Assembly (NCBI RefSeq): GCF_029946505.1
Contig: NZ_JARZHG010000055.1
Location: 1 to 64,000, forward strand
Origin: Polyangium sp. y55x31
GTDB taxonomy: Bacteria; Myxococcota_A; Polyangia; Polyangiales; Polyangiaceae
Length of the DNA stretch: 64,000 bases
Reading direction: 5' to 3'
Part shown: one piece after another, positions 1 to 9,036 of the stretch
Layout: the number at the start of each line of letters is the position of its first letter
Numbering within the stretch: position 1 is the first letter of the stretch
Notes under the pieces: model-generated
What the model saw: only the letters and a program-made list of their open reading frames with translations
Told to the model about the DNA's origin: nothing
Database searches by the model: none
Translations under genes and position numbers: made by a program

Positions 1-2
1 CC

Positions 3-77
3 GGTGGGGCCGGCGGCGCGGGCGGCGCGGGCGGCGCCGGTGGTGCCGGCGGCGCGGGCGGCGCCGGCGGGACCTGA
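3..77 (+). CDS. 3' end of a Gly/Ala-rich protein (partial)
   Basis: The first bases are open in one frame up to a TGA at 75-77 and encode a run of Gly-Gly-Ala units ending in Gly-Thr. The start lies outside the window. Such low-complexity Gly/Ala tails are common on secreted or surface proteins of myxobacteria. With only about 24 codons visible no function can be given, and the call depends on the frame continuing upstream. Confidence 0.5.
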   Translation, partial: GGAGGAGGAGGAGGAGGAGGAGGT

Positions 78-320
78 TTTCGCCAAAATCGAGAATACGC
101 ACGCAAACTTGCGCGACGTATCGAGCCTCGCAGCCGCACCTTCGCGTTATGCTGCGAGGGGAAAAGTCCATTCGTTTTTCGAAATGGCCCCGAGGTAGGG
201 AAGTAGAACCCAGATTCCCACCATTTCAGCGGCGGCGGTCCTCGTGTAGAAGAGAGCTTCCGTTACGTATGACTTTCCAGGCTCGTCTCTGCGAGCCCGG
301 AACCACCTACGAGGCCGCTC

Positions 321-2702
321 ATGCCGCGAACGCGAAGACGACTCGGAAAACATCTTGGCTCCATTGGTCTGGTGTCCCTGGCCGCGATCGGCGCGCTGGG
401 GTTCACCGGCTGCATCGCTGGGGAGGACGATGGTCCGTGCGTTTCGGACCAGATGTTCTTCGCCGAGCAGGTCTGGGCTCCGATCCTTTCGAACAACTGC
501 ATCGCCTGCCATACCTCGAACGGGGCCGCGAAGGACTCGAGCCTCGTGCTTCGAGGCAGCAGCGAAGCAGGCTTCCTCGACACGAACTACGAGATCATGA
601 AGAACGCGGCCGCCCTCCAGCAGGACGGCATGTCGCAGCTGCTCGCCATGCCCACCGGCGGCACCGCCTCCCGCAAGCATCCGGGCGGCGTGGTCATCCA
701 GCCGGGCAGCGACGAGTTCAAGGCGCTCGAGGAGCTCGTGAACCGCTTCAACGAGCCCTCGTCCTGCGAGACGAACCTCTCGGCGACGTTCACGGGCGTG
801 CAGCTCGCGACGCCCGCCGAGACGCTGCGCAAGGCGTCGCTCTCCCTGGTCGGCCGACTGCCCACCGTGGAAGAGGAAGACGCCATCGAGGCCGGCGGCA
901 TCCGCGCCCTCGATCCCGTCCTCGACCACATGATGACGGAGGAGGCGTTCTACACGCGCCTGAAGGAGATCTACAACGACCAGTTCCTCACGGATCGCTA
1001 CCTGGGGAACGAGGACGCGGTGCAGCTCCTCAACGACATCGATTATTACAACCCCTACTGGTACGACCAGTTCTTCGAGGGCGCCAACGCCGAGCCGAAG
1101 GCGATGGAAGACGCCATCGACAAGTACGGCGCCTGGAACGCCGACGACCTCTACAACAAGCTGCGTTCCTGGACGAACCGCGGCGTGGCGCGCGAGCCGC
1201 TCGAGCTCGTGGCCCACGTGGTGCGCGAGAACCGGCCGTTCAGCGAGATCCTGACGGCCAACTACATCATGGTGAACCCGTTCTCGGCCCAGGCGTTCAT
1301 GCTGAGCGACCTGCCGTTCAAGAACGACGCGGATCCGAACGAGTTCATCGAGGCGCAGATCCCGACCCTGCCGCACGCCGGCGTGCTCACGTCGCCGATG
1401 TTCCTGAACCGGTTCCCGACCACGGAGACGAACCGGAACCGGGCGCGCGCGCGCATGGTCTACCAGTTCTTCCTCGGCACCGACATCCTGAAGACCGGCC
1501 AGCAGCCGCTCGATCAGACGCTCATCACCGAGGTCAACCCGACCCTCAACGCGGCCGCCTGCCAGCAATGCCACGTGGAGATCGATCCGGTCGCCGGCGC
1601 ATTCCGGCACTGGAACGGGCGCGCGGCCTACGATCCGATGACGCCTCCGCTCGACGACATGCGTCCGCCGGGCTTCAAGGGCGAAAAGACGCCGTACGAG
1701 ATGCTGCCGCAAGGCCTGCAATGGCTCGCGCCGCGCGTCGCCGCCGACCCGCGCTTCGCCCTGTCGGCCGTGTACATCATCTTCGAAGGCCTCACGGGCC
1801 AGAAGCCGCTCGTGGCGCCGCAGGACCGCAAGGCGAGCGACTTCTCGACCGAGTTCCAGGCCTACCTCGCCGAGTACACGGAGTTCAGCAAGATCGCGCG
1901 CGAGTTCGAGGCCTCGAACTACGACCTCAAGGTCGTCGTGAAGCAGATCATCCACTCGCCGTACTTCCGCGCGAAGAACAGCGGCGCGCTCGATTCGGCC
2001 GGCAAGGCGCGGCTCGGTGAGGTCGGCATGGGCCGCCTCGTCACGCCCGAGCAGCTCCACCGGAAGATCCAGGCCGTCCTCGGCTATCCGTGGCGTCCCC
2101 GCGCGTACGAGGACAACGGCGGCACGTACGACTACCTGCTCCGCGGCGATGCCTACCGCATGCTCTACGGCGGCATCGACTCGGCCGACGTGGTCAAGCG
2201 CGTCACGAGCCCGAACGGCATCATGGCGAACATCGGCGAGCGCATGGCGAACGAGATGTCCTGCACCGCGGTGCCGCGCGACATGTGGAAGCCGACGGAG
2301 GAGCGCATGCTCTTCCCGTACGTCGAGACGAGCTTCGAGCCGGAAGACAAGAACGGCTTCCCGGTCGAGCCCGCCGTCGTCGCCATCAAGAAGAACATCC
2401 AGTACCTCCACAAGCACATCCTCGGCGAGACGCTGCCCGATGGTCACCCCGAGATCGAGCGCACCTACAAGCTCTTCCTCGACACGTACCGCGAGGGCGT
2501 GAAGGGCATGAGCGACATGTCGCAGCCCGAGGGCAAGTACTCGACGTGGCTGAACGGCCCGTGCCGCGTGGAGAACGACTACTGGACGCGTACGCCGCTG
2601 CCCGAAGAGGATCGTCTGCGCGAGGATCCGAATTACGTCATCCGTTCGTGGATGACGGTCGTGACGTACATGCTGTCCGACTACCACTTCCTTTACGAGT
2701 GA
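321..2702 (+). CDS. Exported DUF1588/DUF1592-type lipoprotein with heme-like CxxCH motif
   Basis: The 793-residue product starts with an Arg-rich segment, a hydrophobic stretch and a lipobox ending at Cys31, so it should be exported and lipidated. A cytochrome-c-like CIACH motif lies at residues 60-64. A second CQQCH at 414-418 follows an Arg-rich 'RNRARARMVYQFFLG' stretch. This layout is that of the DUF1592/DUF1588/DUF1585 proteins of planctomycetes and myxobacteria, whose biochemical role is unknown. GAGG at 311-314 sits six bases before the ATG. The DUF1501 gene follows after 13 bp, and this pair recurs in these phyla, so the two products probably work together outside the cytoplasm. Redox function is inferred from the Cys-His motifs only. 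Confidence 0.8.
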   Translation: MPRTRRRLGKHLGSIGLVSLAAIGALGFTGCIAGEDDGPCVSDQMFFAEQVWAPILSNNCIACHTSNGAAKDSSLVLRGSSEAGFLDTNYEIMKNAAALQQDGMSQLLAMPTGGTASRKHPGGVVIQPGSDEFKALEELVNRFNEPSSCETNLSATFTGVQLATPAETLRKASLSLVGRLPTVEEEDAIEAGGIRALDPVLDHMMTEEAFYTRLKEIYNDQFLTDRYLGNEDAVQLLNDIDYYNPYWYDQFFEGANAEPKAMEDAIDKYGAWNADDLYNKLRSWTNRGVAREPLELVAHVVRENRPFSEILTANYIMVNPFSAQAFMLSDLPFKNDADPNEFIEAQIPTLPHAGVLTSPMFLNRFPTTETNRNRARARMVYQFFLGTDILKTGQQPLDQTLITEVNPTLNAAACQQCHVEIDPVAGAFRHWNGRAAYDPMTPPLDDMRPPGFKGEKTPYEMLPQGLQWLAPRVAADPRFALSAVYIIFEGLTGQKPLVAPQDRKASDFSTEFQAYLAEYTEFSKIAREFEASNYDLKVVVKQIIHSPYFRAKNSGALDSAGKARLGEVGMGRLVTPEQLHRKIQAVLGYPWRPRAYEDNGGTYDYLLRGDAYRMLYGGIDSADVVKRVTSPNGIMANIGERMANEMSCTAVPRDMWKPTEERMLFPYVETSFEPEDKNGFPVEPAVVAIKKNIQYLHKHILGETLPDGHPEIERTYKLFLDTYREGVKGMSDMSQPEGKYSTWLNGPCRVENDYWTRTPLPEEDRLREDPNYVIRSWMTVVTYMLSDYHFLYE

Positions 2703-2715
2703 GGAGCGAGCCCCC

Positions 2716-4005
2716 ATGGACCGAAGAGATTTCCTCAAGATTGCATCGACGGCGGGGCTCGGCGTGGCCGCCAGCACCATCCCGTTCTCCAGCGACGCCG
2801 GAGCCGCGCCCTACACGGGCAAGTTCTGGGTCATGATCCACGCCGGCGGCGGCTGGGACGTCACGAGCCACTGCGATCCGAAGGGTTCGAAGGGCGAGAG
2901 CGACGCCGACCCGATGAACCATTACCTCGCGACGGCGATCGGGACGGCGGTCGGGAGCAAGAGCAAGCTCCCGATGCAATACGCCCCGGATCCGGACGGC
3001 GCGAACAAGGCGTTCTTCGACAAGTACGTGAACGACCTCATGGTCCTGAACGGCGTCGATACGTCGACGAACAGCCACGACGTCGGCACGCGCGTGACGT
3101 GGGCGGGCACCTTGGCCGAAAACAAGGCCTCGTTCGCCGCGCTCACGGCCGCCGTCGCCGGCGGCTCGCTGCCGATGGCGTACATCTCGTACGGCGGCTA
3201 CGACACGACGGCCGGCACCGTGGCGGTGACCCGGGTGGGCAACGTCGATGCGATCCGTCGCATCGCCTACCCGAACGTCATCGACCCGATGTACGACGAG
3301 AACAAGACGCCGTACTACACGGAGGAGACGGAGGCGCGTATCGCCGAGGCGCGCTCCGCCCGCCACATGGCGTACGCCGAGAAGCAGAACCTGCCGCGCA
3401 TCCAGCAGTCGATGGGTATGCTGTTCACGGCGCGCTCGGGGCAAAACGAGCTCAAGAAGCTGACGGAGTATCTGCCCGCGCAGCTCGAGAACGGTAACCT
3501 CCGTCGTCAGGCGCAGATCGCGCTCGCCGCCTACCGCGCCGGCATCTGCGTCAGCGCGAACCTGGGCATCGGCGGGTTCGATACGCACGGCAACAACGAC
3601 GACCAGCAGTTCGCGCGGCTGGCCGAGCTCTGGGACGGCATCGACTACCTCGTCCAAGAGGCGAAGGCGACGGGCGTCTGGGGCAACATGGTGATCGTCG
3701 TCGGGTCCGATTTCGGCCGCACGCCGGGGTACAACTCCGGTAACGGCAAGGACCACTGGTCGATCACCAGCATGCTGCTGATGGGCGCGGGCATCCCGGG
3801 CAACCAGGTCATCGGTAAGACGACCGAGCGTCACAACCCGATGAACATCGACCCGAACACGCTCGAGCCGGTCGAGGGCGGCGGCGTCCGCCTGAAGCCG
3901 GGTCACGTGCACCGCGCGCTGCGCAGGCTCGCGGGGATCGATCAAAACGAGGTCGCAGCTCGCTTCCCGATCAAGGAGAAGGAAGAGCTGCCGCTGTTCG
4001 GCTGA
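2716..4005 (+). CDS. DUF1501 family protein with Tat signal
   Basis: The 429-residue product opens with RRDFLK, a twin-arginine export motif, then a hydrophobic Ala/Gly stretch and a likely cleavage site near residue 30. The body carries the DUF1501 signatures: GGFDTHGNND near residue 290 and SDFGRTPGYNSGNGKDHW near residue 330, reminiscent of the alkaline-phosphatase/sulfatase fold. It follows the upstream heme-motif lipoprotein by 13 bp with a GGAG ribosome site at 2703-2706. A strong terminator follows. Tat export suggests a cofactor- or metal-binding protein folded before export. The substrate is unknown. Confidence 0.85.
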   Translation: MDRRDFLKIASTAGLGVAASTIPFSSDAGAAPYTGKFWVMIHAGGGWDVTSHCDPKGSKGESDADPMNHYLATAIGTAVGSKSKLPMQYAPDPDGANKAFFDKYVNDLMVLNGVDTSTNSHDVGTRVTWAGTLAENKASFAALTAAVAGGSLPMAYISYGGYDTTAGTVAVTRVGNVDAIRRIAYPNVIDPMYDENKTPYYTEETEARIAEARSARHMAYAEKQNLPRIQQSMGMLFTARSGQNELKKLTEYLPAQLENGNLRRQAQIALAAYRAGICVSANLGIGGFDTHGNNDDQQFARLAELWDGIDYLVQEAKATGVWGNMVIVVGSDFGRTPGYNSGNGKDHWSITSMLLMGAGIPGNQVIGKTTERHNPMNIDPNTLEPVEGGGVRLKPGHVHRALRRLAGIDQNEVAARFPIKEKEELPLFG

Positions 4006-4040
4006 TCGATCGATAGAGCGATTCGTCGCTCGAAAGGAAG

Positions 4041-4080
4041 AAGGCCCCCTCGGTTCGTCCGAGGGGGCCTTTCTTTTTGG
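4041..4080 (+). terminator. Rho-independent terminator
   Basis: A perfect 13-bp stem (4041-4053 with 4059-4071) closes a five-base loop and runs into a T-rich tract. It lies 35 bp after the DUF1501 stop and ends this two-gene unit. It is the clearest intrinsic terminator in the first 10 kb. Confidence 0.9.
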
Positions 4081-4221
4081 GGGTTGGTGCCATGGGAGAG
4101 GCCGAGAATCATTTCTTCGAGAAACAGAGCCCCAACCTCGACACACGCCGCGGAAAACCTCGTTTCTCCACGACGCCCCTTTCGCGCTCGTTCCACCACG
4201 CGGTCGGCTTACGCTGGCTGC

Positions 4222-5499
4222 ATGAAGACCAGCCACGTCGTCGGCACGCTCTCTGGAACACTCGTCGGGACGGCGCTCCTCGCGAGCTGCTTGGTTGCGC
4301 CGGCGGAGAACTATGCCTCGGAGCAACAGGCCATCGGGGAACCCGTGGGGGCGCTGCCCAACCACGACGAGCGCGTCCTTGGGTTCTGGACGAACCGCAT
4401 TCGCACCGACCCGGCGTATTTTGATGCCCTCATGAGCCCCGACGGCACCACGCCGTCGGGGAGGCCCATCCCGAGCCCGACACCACCGCTCGAGATCGTC
4501 GCCGACCTCGGCCGAGCCGCGCACTTCCAGTCGAACCACATCGCCACCACCACGTGCCCGCTCTGCGCGGATCACTCGAGCTGCTGTGTGCTCGTCGGGC
4601 AGGACGACGACACGCACTGCGAAGGCGACGTGACGACGTGTGGTGTCACGAGCCGTGACGAACGCTTCTCGCACTTCTCGGATCGCGCCGCGGACGAGAA
4701 CGCCGAAGAAGGCAACGCGACCCCCGAGCTCGCGATGCTCACGTGGGTCACCTCCAATGCGCACTGGGCGGCGATCAACGGCGCCGGCTACACCGCGCTC
4801 GGCACGGGCGCGGTCCTCGCGAACCGACAGGTCCATCACCTCGTGTTCGGCGTCCAAGGCACTTACCCCGTGGCGGGCGACGGGACCCATTTTTACGATC
4901 TCAGCCGCGATGGTTCGTTTGTGGTCAAAGAAGCGCCGGTGACGAACCCGACGTTCGGGATCACGTACTACCTGCCTGGGGGTGGGGCTCCGAAGGTCGC
5001 TGAAGTCGTGCGCTCGCGCGACGGTGCGGAAGCGGTCTGCGACGCCCTCGCGCTCACGCACGGCATGGAGGCGCATGGCACCTACGAGAAGGCGATGACC
5101 CTCGAATCGGGTTGCCATCGGTACTTCTTTCGCATCGTCGATGGTAACGGCAAAGAGCACCTCTACCCCACGACGGGCACGCTCGGTCTTCCGATCAACG
5201 TGAGCGCCGACGAGTGCGCCGATTTCTCGGCCGATCGATTCGAGGCCCCATGCGCCGGGACACCTGCCAGCTCGGGTGAAGGCGGCGCTGGTTCGGGCAC
5301 GAGCGGGAGCGCGGGGAGCGGCGGCTCGAATGAACCGAGCGGCGGCGGCGGGAGCGAAGACGGCGACGACAGCGGCAGCTCCGGATGTGGATGCCGCGTA
5401 GCGCCCGTCGGCCTCGCGTCGACAGGCCGTTGGTTCGTGCTGCTCGCGCTCGCCACATGGTTGCGCCGACGGGCACGAGGCTCGTCAGGTGCGGAATAA
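4222..5499 (+). CDS. CAP-like secreted protein with MYXO-CTERM-type C-terminal tail
   Basis: I place the start at the ATG heading MKTSHVVGT because a lipoprotein-type signal (ALLASC) follows at once. The product has 425 residues. The N-terminal half has a CAP/SCP-like outline: 'LGFWTNRIRTDPAYFD', then 'LGRAAHFQSNHIA' and 'HFSDRAADENA'. It also has several extra Cys residues that could form disulfides. The C-terminus has a Gly/Ser/Glu linker, then GCGCRVAP, a hydrophobic segment and an Arg cluster, which is the layout of MYXO-CTERM tails processed at the cell envelope. It is predicted to be a surface protein. The CAP assignment is by pattern and moderately secure; the tail is clearer. Confidence 0.7.
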   Translation: MKTSHVVGTLSGTLVGTALLASCLVAPAENYASEQQAIGEPVGALPNHDERVLGFWTNRIRTDPAYFDALMSPDGTTPSGRPIPSPTPPLEIVADLGRAAHFQSNHIATTTCPLCADHSSCCVLVGQDDDTHCEGDVTTCGVTSRDERFSHFSDRAADENAEEGNATPELAMLTWVTSNAHWAAINGAGYTALGTGAVLANRQVHHLVFGVQGTYPVAGDGTHFYDLSRDGSFVVKEAPVTNPTFGITYYLPGGGAPKVAEVVRSRDGAEAVCDALALTHGMEAHGTYEKAMTLESGCHRYFFRIVDGNGKEHLYPTTGTLGLPINVSADECADFSADRFEAPCAGTPASSGEGGAGSGTSGSAGSGGSNEPSGGGGSEDGDDSGSSGCGCRVAPVGLASTGRWFVLLALATWLRRRARGSSGAE

Positions 5500-5592
5500 T
5501 CAGCGCTTCAGGGGCGCACGGTATTGAGCGCGACGAAGTCGTTCCTCGAATGTCGACCGCGCGCGTGCGCTTTCGGCTATAAGCGCGCTCCG

Positions 5593-8193
5593 ATGATGCA
5601 CTCCTCTTCATTTTTCATGAACGCAACGACGTTGCGTGTGGTTGGGCGGGTTGGCTACTGGGCGCTCTTCTTCGGGGCGATGCTCGGCTCGACGGGGTGC
5701 GAGATCATCGCCCGCGTCGATCGCAGCGAGATCGACAACGGCCAGGGCGGCGTGAACGCGGTGTGCGGCGACGGTGCCCTCGCCTCGCCGGAGACCTGCG
5801 ACGACGGCAACGAGGCGAGCGGCGATGGCTGCTCCAGCGACTGCACGGTCGAGAGCGGCTGGACCTGCTCCGGGCAGCCCAGCAAGTGCACGAACGTCGA
5901 CGACTGCGCACCCAACCCTTGCCAGAACGGCGGCACGTGCTCCGACGGCGTCGACGGATACACCTGTGCGTGCGCGCCTGGATACACCGGCACGAACTGC
6001 GAGACCAACGTCGACGACTGCACCCCGAACCCCTGCCAGAACGGCGGCACGTGCACCGACGGCGTCGACGGCTACACCTGCCAGTGCGCGCCTGGATACA
6101 CCGGGACGAACTGCGAGACCAACGTCGACGACTGCGCACCCAACCCCTGTCAGAACGGCGGCACGTGCACCGACGGCGTCGACGGATACACCTGCCAGTG
6201 CGCGCCTGGATACACCGGGACGAACTGTGAGACCAACGTCGACGACTGCACCCCGAACCCCTGCCTGAACGGCGGCACGTGCTCCGACAGCGTCGACGGA
6301 TACACCTGCCAGTGCGCGTCCGGATTCACCGGGACGAACTGTGAGACCAACGTCGACGACTGCACCCCGAACCCCTGCCAGAACGGCGGCACGTGCACCG
6401 ACGGCATCAATGGCTACACCTGCCAGTGCGCACCCGGCTTCACCGGGACGAACTGCGATATCAACATCGACGAGTGCGCCTCCGACCCGTGCCTGAACGG
6501 CGGCACGTGCTCCGACGGCATCAATGGCTACACCTGCCAGTGCGCGCCTGGATACTCCGGGACGAACTGCGAGACCAACGTCGACGATTGCACCCCCAAC
6601 CCCTGCCTGAACGGCGGCACGTGCTCCGACGGCATCAATGGCTACACCTGCCAGTGCGCGCCCGGCTTCACCGGGACGAGTTGCGATATCAACATCGACG
6701 AGTGCGCCTCCGACCCGTGCCTGAACGGCGGCACGTGCTCCGACGGCATCAATGGCTACACCTGCCAGTGCGCGCCCGGATACTCCGGGACGAACTGTGA
6801 GACCAACGTCGACGACTGCGCGCCGAACCCCTGCCTGAACGGCGGCACGTGCACCGACGGCATCAATGGCTACACCTGCCAGTGCGCGCCCACCTACGAG
6901 GGAACGAATTGCGAGGCCTGCGCTGGCAGCCTCGCCGACTGCAATGGGCTCGCATCCGACGGCTGCGAGGCGAACCTCCAGAGCAACGCCGACCACTGCA
7001 ACGCGTGCAACCTCGCGTGCTCGACGGGCGACATCTGCTCGAACGGCGCCTGCCAGACTCCACCCTCCGGCCAGGTCCCCGGCACGCCGATCAGCGTCCC
7101 GGCGACGCACAACCCGCTGGCCCCGACGGTCGCCGACGTGAACAACGACGGCAAGCTCGACATCCTGGTGGCCAACGCCGAATCCGGCTCGACGATGAGT
7201 CCCTCCGGCTCGGTCTCCGTTTTCTTCGGCAATGGCGACGCGACCGTCCAGGCGGAGGTCAATTATGCGGGCGCCGCGCTCTCCAGCAACGCGGTCGTGG
7301 CGGCGGACGTGGACGGCGACGGGTGGCTCGACGCCATCACCGTCGACGGCCAGACCAACCTGCCCGCCAACAACGGAAACATCAGCGTCTACCGCAACCT
7401 CGGCATGAGCGCGCCCGGCACCTTCGGCGCGCTGACGAGCTTCACGACCGGCGCCCCGGGCTCGGTCCACCTCTGCGCGGGGGACTTCGACGGCGATGGG
7501 AAGGTCGACATAGCCACCACCAGCGTGGTCACGAACCAGGTGAGCGTGCTCTTCGGCACCGGCACCGGCAGCTTCGGCGCGCCCGTGCTCATCGCCATTC
7601 CCAACACCGGCGGCGTGCAGTCGACCATCGCCTGCCGTGACCTGAACGGTGACGGCGACCCCGATATCGTGGTGACGAGCCCCAGCTCCGCGCGCCTCTC
7701 GATCCTCATCAACCAGGGCGACGGCTCGTTCGCCGCACCGGTCTCCTACACCAACGCCCTCAATGGCCAGACCGCAGGCATCGCCTTCGGCGACGCCGAC
7801 GCAGACGGCCAGCTCGACATCCTCGCGAACGGCGCGGCCGGCGCATACCTCTTCTTCTTCAAAGGGAACGGCGACGGCACCGTCGCGAGCGGCGTGCAAT
7901 CCGCCACGGGAGCCAGCGCGGTCGCCAACTCGGCGCTGGGGGTCGTGGCCAGTGACTTCAACGGCGACGGCAAGCTCGACGCCTACATCCTGGTCACCGC
8001 CGCCTCGGGCGGGGTCCGCCCGATGACCGGCAACGGCAATGGCTCCTTTACCGCAGGCGCCGTCGTCACGACCGGCACCTCGCCCGGCCTCAACGCCATT
8101 GCAGTCGCGGACCTGGACGGCGATGGGTACGACGATCTCATTTTGACGAACAAGGGTTCCGCCACCCTCACCGTGATCCCCAACGGGCTCTGA
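5593..8193 (+). CDS. EGF-repeat and VCBS/FG-GAP repeat lipoprotein
   Basis: Tandem ATGs at 5593 and 5596 and another at 5617 all precede a hydrophobic segment and the lipobox STGC, so this is an outer-surface lipoprotein of about 866 residues. In order it has a myxobacterial Cys-rich DUF4215-type repeat (ETCDDGNEASGDGCSSDC), nine 38-residue calcium-binding EGF repeats, a short Cys-rich spacer, and about seven FG-GAP/VCBS blades with D-x-D/N-x-DG calcium loops (for example DFDGDGKVD). The last are expected to form an integrin-alpha-like beta-propeller. Each EGF unit has six cysteines. The role is probably calcium-dependent adhesion or recognition at the surface, which is inferred. No strong ribosome site decides between the starts. 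Confidence 0.85.
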   Translation: MMHSSSFFMNATTLRVVGRVGYWALFFGAMLGSTGCEIIARVDRSEIDNGQGGVNAVCGDGALASPETCDDGNEASGDGCSSDCTVESGWTCSGQPSKCTNVDDCAPNPCQNGGTCSDGVDGYTCACAPGYTGTNCETNVDDCTPNPCQNGGTCTDGVDGYTCQCAPGYTGTNCETNVDDCAPNPCQNGGTCTDGVDGYTCQCAPGYTGTNCETNVDDCTPNPCLNGGTCSDSVDGYTCQCASGFTGTNCETNVDDCTPNPCQNGGTCTDGINGYTCQCAPGFTGTNCDINIDECASDPCLNGGTCSDGINGYTCQCAPGYSGTNCETNVDDCTPNPCLNGGTCSDGINGYTCQCAPGFTGTSCDINIDECASDPCLNGGTCSDGINGYTCQCAPGYSGTNCETNVDDCAPNPCLNGGTCTDGINGYTCQCAPTYEGTNCEACAGSLADCNGLASDGCEANLQSNADHCNACNLACSTGDICSNGACQTPPSGQVPGTPISVPATHNPLAPTVADVNNDGKLDILVANAESGSTMSPSGSVSVFFGNGDATVQAEVNYAGAALSSNAVVAADVDGDGWLDAITVDGQTNLPANNGNISVYRNLGMSAPGTFGALTSFTTGAPGSVHLCAGDFDGDGKVDIATTSVVTNQVSVLFGTGTGSFGAPVLIAIPNTGGVQSTIACRDLNGDGDPDIVVTSPSSARLSILINQGDGSFAAPVSYTNALNGQTAGIAFGDADADGQLDILANGAAGAYLFFFKGNGDGTVASGVQSATGASAVANSALGVVASDFNGDGKLDAYILVTAASGGVRPMTGNGNGSFTAGAVVTTGTSPGLNAIAVADLDGDGYDDLILTNKGSATLTVIPNGL
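5893..6918 (+). repeat. Nine tandem 114-bp EGF-coding repeats
   Basis: Nine in-frame copies of a 114-bp unit each encode NVDDC/NIDEC, PCxNGGTC and GYTCQC blocks. Copies 5-6 (about 6349-6576) and 7-8 (about 6577-6804) are nearly identical as a 228-bp pair, pointing to a recent duplication of two units. Synonymous differences elsewhere show older copies. Copies 6 and 8 use NIDECASDPC; the others use DDC(A/T)PNPC. Confidence 0.95.
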
Positions 8194-8207
8194 CGAGCAG
8201 CCGCCGT

Positions 8208-8232
8208 CCCCGCTGCCGTCGTCGCAGCGGGG
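8208..8232 (+). terminator. Possible hairpin terminator after the EGF lipoprotein gene
   Basis: An 8-bp GC-rich perfect stem (8208-8215 with 8225-8232) lies 15 bp after the stop codon. There is no T tract, so it may only protect the transcript end or aid Rho-dependent termination. Confidence 0.4.
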
Positions 8233-8373
8233 CACGGCCCGGCGGATTCGCCCGTCGCAGCCAGGAGCGCCCGCGGCGCTTCCCTCTGCATTCAGCCTGT
8301 TCGGTCGTCGCTGCCGTCGGATTCGCGTACGACCGTGCCAAACCGGCTCGATACGTCGGACCGGCTGCCTCGG

Positions 8374-8607
8374 CTATGGCTCGCCGTCGGCGCCGCAATG
8401 AAGAATCACGCATTCCTTGCGTTCGGACTCCCTCATCCGGCAGCACAGCTCGCCGAGATCCGTATCCCTGTCGACCACGTCGCCTTCGTGCGGCTCGATC
8501 GTTCCGGCCCTGTACTCGACATTTTCAAGCGCCACCCACCTCCCGCTGAACTCATTCGAGCGGCACAGCTCTGCCCATTTCGTGCGCGTACTGTGTTGGT
8601 TTCGCAT
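8374..8607 (-). CDS. Small DUF5678-like protein
   Basis: This 77-residue reading frame lies in a stretch with lower GC than its surroundings. Its middle reads FSGRWVALENVEY, followed by GDVVDRDTDLGELCCRM and a short beta-like end (CVILHCG). That order matches the DUF5678 pattern of a 'GkWVA' strand, an acidic turn and a helix starting D-L-x-E-L. The function of that family is unknown. It starts at an ATG without a clear ribosome site and stands alone between genes on the other strand. The coding call is tentative and comes from the protein-like pattern, not from length. Confidence 0.45.
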   Translation of the reverse strand: MRNQHSTRTKWAELCRSNEFSGRWVALENVEYRAGTIEPHEGDVVDRDTDLGELCCRMRESERKECVILHCGADGEP

Positions 8608-9036
8608 GGCAAGGACACATTACCGTCCTTTTCATTCCGGGGTCAATCTTGCAAACAGTCGAGATAGTGCTGCTCGCAGCAGGATTGTCACGGCCGCACC
8701 CCAGAGAGCTGCGCATTCCCGAGAAAGTCAGCGCATACGAAGGGTTTGCCCGCGCGCCAAAGCGAGCGAGCTCATCGGATGGTGCCCCCCTCCACCGTCA
8801 CGTACGGGCCCCGCCCAAGGAGGAATCCAATGCCAGCAACCAGCTTCGCCCACGTACCCGAGGAGGGCTTTCACGCCTTCATCCAGGCTCTCTCCGAAGG
8901 CCCGTGGGCGCTCATGGAGACAACACGCCAATCGATTGAAAAGACATTCTTTGGCGCGGCGCCGGCACCTGCCAGACGAAACTCCGCTATCAGCAGGAGG
9001 TCGATTTCGGGCGCGCCCATCCCGTATATTTCGATC
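8608..9036. other. Gap of 429 bp with an orphan ribosome site and in-frame ATG
   Basis: A perfect AGGAGG (8818-8823) stands six bases before an ATG at 8830. That frame is open and runs straight into the lipoprotein gene starting at 9037. It would add 69 residues (starting MPATSFAHVPEEGF) before the lipoprotein signal. A lipobox signal cannot work internally, so this is either a separate small gene whose stop has been lost or the decayed start of another gene. The rest of the gap shows nothing I recognise. Confidence 0.4.

Noticed and set aside
147-2780. Very long minus-strand reading frame opposite the heme-motif lipoprotein gene
   Set aside because: It is an antisense shadow common in GC-rich DNA. 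It is rich in Arg/His/Val/Leu without any motif, while the plus strand has a signal peptide, heme motifs and a ribosome site.
5893-6918. Regular direct repeats that might be taken for a CRISPR array
   Set aside because: The units are 114 bp, contiguous, in frame and encode EGF domains. There are no spacers and no cas genes.
5608-8235. 875-residue minus-strand frame opposite the EGF gene
   Set aside because: It simply mirrors the repeats (GARAAVQARVGGA units) of the plus-strand gene and has no independent features.
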